This document shows positions 55,066-64,000 of a stretch of DNA of 64,000 nt, in pieces (the first letter of the stretch is position 1; every line of letters starts with the position of its first letter). Under the pieces are notes generated by a model that was not told the origin of the DNA, did no database searches, and saw only the letters and a list, made by a program, of their open reading frames with translations. Both the position numbers and the translations under genes were made by a program. This DNA is from Minicystis rosea (lineage in GTDB: Bacteria; Myxococcota_A; Polyangia; Polyangiales; Polyangiaceae): positions 4,058,501 to 4,122,500 of the forward strand of contig CP016211.1 in assembly GCA_001931535.1 (NCBI GenBank), written 5' to 3'.

Positions 55066-55633
55066 AGGACACTTCCTCCCTCGCAGCCTGCGTTCTGCTG
55101 CGTTCCAGGCGATGGACCCCACCCACGACGGATGTGAACCGTTTTCTCGAGACCGACGGAGATCCGTGCCACACCGTTCGCCGCGGCCCGGGCGACGAGA
55201 TCGCACGGCACGGTTGCCTCGCCAGCGTACGAGCGTGAAATCACGCAGGACGCTGGTGAGGAGAAGCGGATCGTGAATCGCGTGTTACGTCGCCTCTCGG
55301 CGATGGAGCGATCTTGCTGGACTTCGCGCCCCCGGTTGCATTGGCCACCCGCGAGATGGCCACGCTGAATGCCCGGGGCCATGGTTTCGGAGACTCGCCC
55401 GTCCGCTTCGACGGATTTCGAAGGCGCCGTCGAGCTCCCGAATCCGAACGCCGGCGTGGGCGACCCTCGAATCGACGCGACGCATCCTCCAGACTCCGCA
55501 TCTGACTCGCGTATACGGACGTCGACCATGTCGACATCGGGCATGATCGATGTCGATATCGAGTCATGCCAAAAGCATCATTGACAGTCACGCTCAGAGC
55601 ACATACCAAAGCGCCCTCTCTTGGAGGTCCGTG
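55066..55633. other. Intergenic region without a convincing gene
   Basis: 568 bp between the DUF4157 gene (minus) and the CxxCH lipoprotein gene (plus). ORFs in several frames (for example 55241-55609 minus) lack a Shine-Dalgarno sequence, a leader and domain character. Nested dyads at 55528-55570 are the only structure seen. Confidence 0.45.
55528..55570. promoter_or_regulatory. Nested dyads upstream of CxxCH lipoprotein gene
   Basis: ATGTCGACAT (55528-55537) is a perfect palindrome. GGCATGA (55540-55546) pairs with TCATGCC (55564-55570) across 17 bases that themselves contain TCGATGTCGATATCGA. This cluster lies 64 bases before the start codon and may be an operator region. Confidence 0.4.
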
Positions 55634-56992
55634 ATGAACCTACGTGCTCTCGCTCTCGGTAGTCTCGTTGCTCTCGCCGCGCCGGCCTGTGCCGGCTCCG
55701 ATCCGGCGCCGGAGGCGGTCGACACCGCCGATTCGGCGGCGACCGCCACGCGTATCTATGCCTCGGAGGCCGATCTCGATCTCTCCTTCGAGACCCTCGG
55801 CACCTTCGAAGATCGGGACGGGAGCCGCGCGCTCATCCTGCACGCCACCGCGAATCGATACCTGGAGAGCGTCTACAGCTTCATCCCCGACGACCTCTTC
55901 GGCGAGGCGCACATCATCAGCGAGCGCCGGCTCGAGGTCGTGATCCACGAGGGGTACGAGCTCAACACCCTCCTCTCCGGCATGCCGCTCTTCGTGGCCG
56001 TCAACACCTTCACCGGCACGCCCAACCACTACACCGCCCGTGTCGACATCGCGGCGCGGTTCTACGACTTCCTCGGGTCGAGCTCCATCTTCATCGACGA
56101 GAAGGTCGACCCCTATTACGTGCTGAATGGCTCCGACAACCTCGTCTACCGCGGCAGCGTGGACGCGCTCGCCACCCAGATGACGGTGACCGCGCCCGAC
56201 GGCGCCCCGACGGTCGCGCAGGCGGACGCGGACACCTTCCGGCTCGATTGGCCCTATGCGGGGCTGCACGACGCCATCGATCCCCACACCCAATACCTCA
56301 CGTTCACCGCGGCGCTGAACAGCGGTGTCACCGCCAAGAAGACGACCCGCCTCGTCGCCCGCGTGGTGGGCCTCGCGCTCACCTCGGGTGACGCCTACGA
56401 CGTTTGGCCGGCCCCCGTTTGCCAGCCCGACGTCTACACCTGCTATCACGCGCAGCCGGCGGGCACGACGGACTTCTCCGCGTGCGGCAGCTACCGTGAG
56501 GTCCTCGCCTGCACCTACGCGAACGTGTGCAACGTGGTGCAATTCCCGCTCTCGCTCACGCCCGTCGACGCCTCCGCCCTCGAGCCGGCGCGCGCGACGT
56601 ACAACGGTGAGCCGAACGGCTACGCCTGGCGCGAGCTCAGCTCCCTCGCCGCCTTCTCCACCCCCGGCTGTCCGGAGGCGCCGGTGACGATTCAATCGAT
56701 CCTGGCCAAGCTCGAGGAGACCAACCAGAGCCAGCCGCCGGCCACCGATGGCACGTTCACCAACCGCGCCGGCCTCTCCCAGAGCTCGTTCTTCGGCACC
56801 GGCGACGCCGACGGCGCCGCGCTCCTCGCCGCCATCGACGCCTTCACCGGCGGCGGCGACGTGCAAGCGTGGATCTACTCCTCCCCCGTGCCTTGCCTCA
56901 ACTGCCACGACTTCGCCTCTCGCGTCGTGCTCTATTATCCCGGCAGCGGCCAAGTCATCACCCTCGTCGGCCATCACGGCTACGACTCCTGA
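55634..56992 (+). CDS. Secreted lipoprotein with single CxxCH motif
   Basis: 452 residues from ATG 55634, with GGAGG at 55623-55627. The leader ends in lipobox-like AAPAC-AG. Mostly beta-rich (RIYASEADLDLSFETLGTF, HYTARVDIAARFYDF), with a Cys group in the middle (VCQPDVYTCYHA, ACGSYREVLACTYANVCN). Near the C-terminus lies CLNCH (421-425), a c-type heme-binding motif. Family not recognised; possibly an outer-surface cytochrome or a copper/heme-dependent enzyme. It precedes the di-heme protein at 57284 on the same strand, but a terminator separates the two. Confidence 0.72.
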   Translation: MNLRALALGSLVALAAPACAGSDPAPEAVDTADSAATATRIYASEADLDLSFETLGTFEDRDGSRALILHATANRYLESVYSFIPDDLFGEAHIISERRLEVVIHEGYELNTLLSGMPLFVAVNTFTGTPNHYTARVDIAARFYDFLGSSSIFIDEKVDPYYVLNGSDNLVYRGSVDALATQMTVTAPDGAPTVAQADADTFRLDWPYAGLHDAIDPHTQYLTFTAALNSGVTAKKTTRLVARVVGLALTSGDAYDVWPAPVCQPDVYTCYHAQPAGTTDFSACGSYREVLACTYANVCNVVQFPLSLTPVDASALEPARATYNGEPNGYAWRELSSLAAFSTPGCPEAPVTIQSILAKLEETNQSQPPATDGTFTNRAGLSQSSFFGTGDADGAALLAAIDAFTGGGDVQAWIYSSPVPCLNCHDFASRVVLYYPGSGQVITLVGHHGYDS

Positions 56993-57009
56993 TCCCACCA
57001 CGTAGGAAG

Positions 57010-57055
57010 CGCCCTCGTCGCCGCTCTCTCGGAGGACGGCACGAGGGCGTTTCTC
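57010..57055 (+). terminator. Rho-independent terminator
   Basis: CGCCCTCGT (57010-57018) pairs with ACGAGGGCG (57041-57049), followed by TTTCTCTTC. One of the few hairpins in the window with a T-rich tail. 18 bases after the stop at 56992. Confidence 0.75.
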
Positions 57056-57193
57056 TTCATCATCCCACCATCGGTTGCTTGTGATGGCGTGTGCGCCGAA
57101 GCGACCTCGCGTGGATTCCGGCGTCTCACGGAGCACGCGCTTTCCCTACCAGCACCGGCCCTCGCGACGATTCGGTCATGTGAGCTTTTCTCG

Positions 57194-57244
57194 TGCGAGC
57201 CTCGATGGATGCATATCCATCTTCGCACCCCCGCGGTGTATGAT
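57194..57244 (+). promoter_or_regulatory. Dyad and possible -10 upstream of di-heme protein gene
   Basis: GATGGAT-GCAT-ATCCATC (57204-57221) is nested inside TGCGA/TCGCA (57194-57198, 57223-57227). TATGAT (57239-57244) lies 17 bases after the inner dyad, with no good -35. The dyad may be an activator or repressor site overlapping the -35 position. Confidence 0.4.
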
Positions 57245-57283
57245 GGCGACGCCATCGGGCAAACCATCTTCGAGGAGCGCTAC

Positions 57284-60126
<2,843 letters not shown>

Positions 60127-60127
<1 letters not shown>

Positions 60128-60275
60128 CAACATGGGGCCGCAAGTGGCCCCAAACCCCGGGCCGGACGAGCCGGCCTTTGATCACGATGGGGCCGCAAGC
60201 GGCCCCAGACCCCGGGCCGGCTGGGCCGGCCCTGAACACGATGGGGCCGGCCTTTGATCACGATGGGCCGGCCCT
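60127..60275 (+). repeat. Dispersed two-hairpin element, copy E (two full units and partials)
   Basis: Starts at the stop of the di-heme protein gene in the same orientation. Unit 1: hairpin 1 GGGGCCGC-AA-GTGGCCCC (G:T pair) and hairpin 2 GGGCCGG-ACGAG-CCGGCC. Unit 2: GGGGCCGC-AA-GCGGCCCC and GGGCCGG-CTGGG-CCGGCCC. Two shortened units follow, and GTGATCACGATGGGGCC recurs at 60346-60362. Confidence 0.87.
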
Positions 60276-60431
60276 GAGCTCGCACCGAAACATCACGCCG
60301 CGCCCAACGTCGCTCGTGGCCTCGTTCCACGAGACGGCGTTGGGCGTGATCACGATGGGGCCTTCATCGCTCGACGCTCGGGACGGCCCGCGCGCGGCGC
60401 TCTGCAAGGCATTCCGCGCCCCGCACGAGAT
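60128..60431. other. Convergent intergenic region with element copy E
   Basis: 304 bp between convergent stops of the di-heme protein gene and the SUMF1-domain gene. Filled by element copy E (60127-60275) and the nested hairpin at 60301-60346. No gene. Confidence 0.6.
60301..60346. terminator. Nested hairpin between convergent genes
   Basis: CGCCCAACG (60301-60309) pairs with 60338-60346, and inside it CTCGTGG (60313-60319) pairs with CCACGAG (60327-60333). It lies about 85 bases beyond the stop of the SUMF1-domain gene and could terminate either side. Confidence 0.5.
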
Positions 60432-61592
60432 TCACGGCCCCGATGGATGGTTGGCGCAACAACGAATGCCCACCGTCTTGAACGCTTGCTCGCGGCGAAC
60501 GAGTTGGTCCATCGAGCAGATCCCGTCCGCCGTACCGCTTTGCTTCCCGCCCCCGCGCACGCGACACAGGTCCTTCTCGCCGGCCGTCCCCGTGCACGAG
60601 TCCTCCCATTCCCAACCATTGCCGCTCATGTCGCGCACTTGCTCGTAGGGAGCTTTCGTCCCCACACACGAGGCCACTGCGCCTGCGGGCGCGAGCGAGC
60701 CGTCATTTCCGGCGTGCGCGCACTTGGTCGCGTCGAAGACTTCGCCGTACGAGAAGGCCGTCGTCCCGCCGTTGGTACAGACGCCGTGCCATTCGCTGCG
60801 CGTCGCATCCGCGAACGCGCCCGGTGCGTTGTTGCCGCCGCCCATCTTCCCGCACAGGCGCTTTCCGGACCACGAGCAATAGAACCAGGCATCACACCAA
60901 TCCACGCCGACGACGGGCCGCTCGTCGGACGGCGGCGTGCCGAGCGTGGGTGTGTAATCGACGTTCCACTGGCACGCGGACGGCTGGAGCCGGCGATTCG
61001 GGCGCGCCTCGAGGAAGGCGCGATACGAAGCATTGGTGACCTCGGTCGCGTCGATGCAAAACGATCCGACATCGACCATGCCGGCCGGGCACGCGCCACC
61101 GCCATCGAGGGCCGACAGGCTACCCATCCCGATCACCACGCTGCCATTGCCCGGAGCGACGGCGCCGTTCACCGCCGGACCACCGGCGCTCGGGAAGAAT
61201 GGCAATGCCGGCTCACCGGGAGCGCCCGTGACGACCGTCGTCCCCGACACGCGCGGCGAGCGGACCGCGGGATGCGCGCCGTCATTCACCTCACCCGGCC
61301 CCGCGGCGTCGCCTTCCTCCGAATTCGTTGGAGCTCCAACGTTCTTCGCGGCCCGTGCCGTGGGCGACGGCGCTCCCGTGCCCGCGCTCTCGCCCGCGCG
61401 TCCGGTCTCATCGTTCCCGTCCCGCGGAGCGAGCACGCTTCGGCCGCGCGGCGACGCCAAGTCCTCGCTCCCCCGCGCGATCTTCGCGCCGCGCGCCTTG
61501 CTCCCGCCGGTGAATGCGCTGTACGCGAAGGCACCGATCCCCGCGATGGCGGCGGCCATCACCACCGCTGCACCGACGACGGCCGGACGCAT
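60432..61592 (-). CDS. Membrane-anchored SUMF1/FGE-like domain protein
   Basis: 386 residues from ATG 61592, giving an N-terminal anchor MRPAVVGAAVVMAAAIAGIG; an upstream ATG at 61661 would add a basic stretch. A long Gly/Pro/Ser linker leads to a SUMF1-type domain at about 165-386: CPAGMVDVGSFCIDATEVTN at its start, VDWCDAWFYCSWSGKRLCGK, CTNGGTTAFSYGEVFDATKC, RDMSGNGWEWEDSC, and a final VGIRCCANHP. The catalytic Cys pair of formylglycine-generating enzymes is not evident, so it is more likely a binding version, as in many myxobacterial proteins. Divergent from the Cys-rich lipoprotein at 61765. Confidence 0.83.
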   Translation of the reverse strand: MRPAVVGAAVVMAAAIAGIGAFAYSAFTGGSKARGAKIARGSEDLASPRGRSVLAPRDGNDETGRAGESAGTGAPSPTARAAKNVGAPTNSEEGDAAGPGEVNDGAHPAVRSPRVSGTTVVTGAPGEPALPFFPSAGGPAVNGAVAPGNGSVVIGMGSLSALDGGGACPAGMVDVGSFCIDATEVTNASYRAFLEARPNRRLQPSACQWNVDYTPTLGTPPSDERPVVGVDWCDAWFYCSWSGKRLCGKMGGGNNAPGAFADATRSEWHGVCTNGGTTAFSYGEVFDATKCAHAGNDGSLAPAGAVASCVGTKAPYEQVRDMSGNGWEWEDSCTGTAGEKDLCRVRGGGKQSGTADGICSMDQLVRREQAFKTVGIRCCANHPSGP

Positions 61593-61764
61593 CAACAATC
61601 GACTCCGGGACCGCCGCGCGCGCGCTTCACGGGCGGGACCATACTCCGCTCTCCCGCGCATCGCCGCACAAACACACGCCCACCGGCGCCGCGCACGTCC
61701 GCTTCGGGACCGTCGACGAGCACGAGGCTTGGCCCTGTCCGGGCGGCCGCGTAGCATCGCGTTC

Positions 61765-62250
61765 GTGGGAAAGCTGGGGACTACCCTCATCGTTGGAATG
61801 GCCATCGCAATCGCCGCCTGCGCGGCGACGACGGGCCCCGAAGCGTCGGGCGGCATGGCCGGCGCCGCCGGTCACGCCGGTGCCAATGCGGGCGGCGGCA
61901 CGTCCGGGAGCACGACGTCGAGCAGCACCGGCGGCGGGAGCTGCGATGCGACGAGCTGTCCCAACGGGTGTTGCGCCCAAGGCACCTGCGTCGCCGGCAC
62001 GGGCGACAACCAATGCGGCAAAGGCGGCCAGGTGTGCCTCGATTGCGCCGCCGTGTCCCTCGTTTGCACGAGCCAAGCATGCGTGACCGCGCAGCCGAAA
62101 TGCACGGCCCAGACGTGCCCGAGCGGCTGCTGCAAACAGGACACCTGTCAGCTCGGCATGTCCGATCAAGCCTGTGGCAAAGGCGCCCAAGCTTGTATCG
62201 ATTGCTCGGCCTCGGGCCTCGCCTGCCTCGACGGGCATTGCACGCAGTAG
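61765..62250 (+). CDS. Small Cys-rich lipoprotein
   Basis: 161 residues from GTG 61765, which gives VGKLGTTLIVGMAIAIAAC with a lipobox. A Gly/Ser/Thr linker (to about 60) is followed by two similar Cys units: CDATSCPNGCCAQGTCVAG and CTAQTCPSGCCKQDTCQLG. Each is followed by CGKG-x-x-x-C-x-D-C. The duplicated units are probably disulfide-bonded. Related in style to 42339-43565. Function unknown. Confidence 0.75.
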   Translation: MGKLGTTLIVGMAIAIAACAATTGPEASGGMAGAAGHAGANAGGGTSGSTTSSSTGGGSCDATSCPNGCCAQGTCVAGTGDNQCGKGGQVCLDCAAVSLVCTSQACVTAQPKCTAQTCPSGCCKQDTCQLGMSDQACGKGAQACIDCSASGLACLDGHCTQ

Positions 62251-62405
62251 CGGGCAACGCCCGACAGCGGAATGGTTGTCGCGCTCGCCCCGCGACGCGC
62301 AAACATGGATCGCGCGCAGCGCTCGAACGGCCCTCTACGAAGCGCTGCCCCTGATCGCGAGGCGCTGCGAGAGCGAGGCCGAGAGACCGCGATCGAGCGC
62401 GCGCA

Positions 62406-63260
62406 TCATCGCGACACCTCCATCGGAGCGGCGACGTCGGCCGGAGGATCGAGCGGGAGGCTGCGCTCGATCAGCGCGGCGAAGCTCGCCTCGTCGAGCG
62501 TGCGCTTGGCGGCGATCAAGCGCTGCGCCATGTCGCCGATCACGATCCGCAAGGGCGGGTCCGCGGCCTCGATGGCCTCGCCGACGCGGTGCGCGAGCAG
62601 CTCCGGCGCGTTGCCGGGCCCCGCCGTCGCCGTGACCTCGCGAAGCGCGGCGACGAGCCGCCCGCGCCGCGCCGCGAGCTGCGGGTGATCGTGCCGCGGC
62701 AGATGAAACCCGATGCCGGTGCGCATCCCATCGGGCTCGATGATCGTCACGCGCAGCGCGGTGCCCCGCAGCTCGTGCGCAAGCGCCTCGGACGCCGCCT
62801 CGAGCGCGTGCTTGCTCGCCGCGTACGCCCCGGCGAACGGCATCCCGACGACGCCGGACAACGAGCTCATGTTGATGATGTTCCCGCGGCCACGCGCGCG
62901 CATCGCCGGGAGCACGCCCAGCATCAAGCGCAGCGCGCCGAAGAAGTTGGTCTCGAGCTGGGCGCGCGCGTCGTCGAGCGAGGTCTCCTCGATCGCGCCG
63001 AGGAACGCATAGCCCGCGTTGTTGACGAGCACGTCGATGCGGCCTTCGCGCTCGAGCAGCGTCGCGATCGCCGCGCGGGCCGATGCATCCGAGCACACGT
63101 CGAGCTCGAGCATCGGCCACGGCGCCTCCGCGGCCGGCGTCCGACTGGTGCCGTACACGCGATGGCCGCGCTCGTGGAGGTGCTTGGCGATGGCGCGGCC
63201 GAGGCCCGAGGACGCGCCGGTGACGAGGATGATCTTCGGTTCGTGGATGACAGGTTCCAT
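62406..63260 (-). CDS. Short-chain dehydrogenase/reductase
   Basis: 284 residues from ATG 63260. Classical SDR motifs: TGASSGLG (14-21) for NAD(P), NNAG (80-83), Ser133 in INMSSLSG, Tyr146 and Lys150 in YAASK. NADP preference is suggested by the basic residues after the second strand (GTSRTP). It is probably cytoplasmic. Divergent from a TetR gene with a shared operator at 63273, so the substrate or its product likely controls it. Substrate unknown. Confidence 0.92.
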   Translation of the reverse strand: MEPVIHEPKIILVTGASSGLGRAIAKHLHERGHRVYGTSRTPAAEAPWPMLELDVCSDASARAAIATLLEREGRIDVLVNNAGYAFLGAIEETSLDDARAQLETNFFGALRLMLGVLPAMRARGRGNIINMSSLSGVVGMPFAGAYAASKHALEAASEALAHELRGTALRVTIIEPDGMRTGIGFHLPRHDHPQLAARRGRLVAALREVTATAGPGNAPELLAHRVGEAIEAADPPLRIVIGDMAQRLIAAKRTLDEASFAALIERSLPLDPPADVAAPMEVSR

Positions 63261-63272
63261 GGTGCGGGCAAT

Positions 63273-63292
63273 ATGTGAAGCTTCCTTCACAT
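63273..63292. promoter_or_regulatory. TetR-type operator between SDR and TetR genes
   Basis: ATGTGAAG-CTTC-CTTCACAT is a perfect dyad with 8-bp arms, in the 58-bp space between the divergent starts. It is positioned to control both genes and matches the size of TetR operators. Confidence 0.75.
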
Positions 63293-63318
63293 TCGCCATT
63301 CGCATTCCGAGGAGGCCC

Positions 63319-63963
63319 ATGAAGCGACCCGCGATCGACACGAAGCCCAGGAAATTGCCGCGGCAGGCGCGCGCGAAGGCGACGGTCGACGCCGTCATCA
63401 CCGCCGCGGCTTCAGTTTTGGTCGCCGAGGGCTACGAGCGCACCACCACCTCGCGCGTCGCGGAGCGCGCCGGCGTCAGCGTCGGCTCGCTCTATCAATA
63501 CTTCCCGAACAAGGAGGCGCTGGTCGCCGCGCTCATCGAGCGCCACGCGAACGAGGTGGTCGCGGTGATGCGGCGCGCGCTGGCCGAGGCGGCGACGGCC
63601 AGCCTGGACGACGCCTTGCTCGCCATCATCCGCGCCGGCGCCGACGCGCACCGCATCGATCCGGCGCTGCACAAGATCCTCCACGAGCAGGTGCCGCGCG
63701 TGGGCAAGATCAAGAAGGCGATGAACACGAGCCGGCAGCTCGTCCAAGCCCTCGAGCAGCTCCTCCGCGCGAGGGCGGACGAGCTCCACCCGGATCGCGA
63801 TCCCGCGCTCGCAGCCATCGTGATCGAGACCGCGGTCGAAGCGCTCGCGCACAAAGCCGTGCACGAGCGCGGCCCGTTGTTCGGCGCCGGTGTGCTCGAG
63901 CGCGAAGCGCATGCGTTGATCGCCGCCTACGTGGCGCGACCGCGCCCCGCGCACCGGCCTTGA
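63319..63963 (+). CDS. TetR-family transcriptional regulator
   Basis: 214 residues from ATG 63319, with GAGGAGG upstream. Basic N-terminus (KRPAIDTKPRKLPRQARAK). HTH with YERTTTSRVAERAGVSVGSL and Tyr-Gln-Tyr-Phe-Pro-Asn-Lys, the TetR signature (about 42-69). The ligand domain has helices with LDDALLAIIRAGADAHRIDP and an Arg-rich C-terminus. Probably represses the divergent SDR gene and itself through the 63273-63292 dyad. Confidence 0.93.
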   Translation: MKRPAIDTKPRKLPRQARAKATVDAVITAAASVLVAEGYERTTTSRVAERAGVSVGSLYQYFPNKEALVAALIERHANEVVAVMRRALAEAATASLDDALLAIIRAGADAHRIDPALHKILHEQVPRVGKIKKAMNTSRQLVQALEQLLRARADELHPDRDPALAAIVIETAVEALAHKAVHERGPLFGAGVLEREAHALIAAYVARPRPAHRP

Positions 63964-64000
63964 TCCTCGGCCTACCCGCGGCGCTTCGCGTCGCTCGGCG

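Noticed and set aside
55241-55609. 122-codon minus-strand ORF
   Set aside because: No ribosome binding site or domain; Ser/Arg-rich composition typical of non-coding frames.

Overview
High-GC DNA with strong G/C preference at third codon positions, many lipoproteins with Ser/Thr/Gly-rich linkers behind the lipobox, four Hanks-type Ser/Thr kinases, TPR-plus-two-helix envelope proteins, RCC1 and SUMF1-type surface proteins and a DUF4157 protein. This combination points to a large-genome Myxococcota bacterium, most likely of the order Polyangiales (Sorangium/Polyangium type). The assignment is inferred from gene content, not from a marker gene. The only universally conserved housekeeping gene is lepA (EF4). 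No rRNA, tRNA, CRISPR array or intact insertion sequence was seen.

Layout. 0.2-6.5 kb: two envelope cassettes, each a TPR/two-helix protein followed directly by a Cys-rich or beta-propeller lipoprotein, then a patatin-like lipase. 6.5-9 kb: lepA and a small ribbon-helix-helix protein. 9.5-16.4 kb: two EF-hand-like repeat lipoproteins, an acidic protein, a three-gene envelope operon, a Ser/Thr kinase and a toxin-antitoxin-like pair. 16.4-22.5 kb: a 1460-residue lipoprotein and a divergent 227-residue protein separated by an array of 42-bp palindromic repeats. 22.6-29.3 kb: an HPF-like protein with a basic tail, a TPR membrane protein, a tail-anchored coiled coil, a B12-binding radical SAM enzyme and an RCC1 lipoprotein. 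29.4-38.3 kb: another TPR cassette, a hybrid histidine kinase, a kinase operon, a GlsB-type stress protein, a CHI-like protein and small secreted proteins. 38.5-46.3 kb: a kinase-receiver-cyclase fusion facing a five-gene operon (kinase, TPR protein, two Cys-rich proteins, vWA lipoprotein). 46.5-50.5 kb: a cytochrome c lipoprotein, a SIS protein and a GT-C-like membrane protein. 50.9-53.6 kb: an operon of aldo/keto reductase, TetR, VOC protein and small membrane protein. 53.6-64 kb: a DUF4157 protein, two CxxCH-bearing secreted proteins, a SUMF1-domain protein, a Cys-rich lipoprotein and a divergent SDR/TetR pair.

Working together: most genes concern the cell envelope and signalling to it. 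Tight overlaps (ATGA, GTGA, TGATG) indicate translationally coupled cassettes. The TetR-linked modules at 50.9 kb and 63.3 kb carry recognisable dyad operators.

The least explained signals are non-coding. A dispersed two-hairpin element starts at or within 17 bases of a stop codon at five loci, is always oriented with the upstream gene, and shows compensatory base changes in one stem. At 20.8-21.2 kb there is a phased array of about eight 42-bp units with a 20-bp dyad at each junction.
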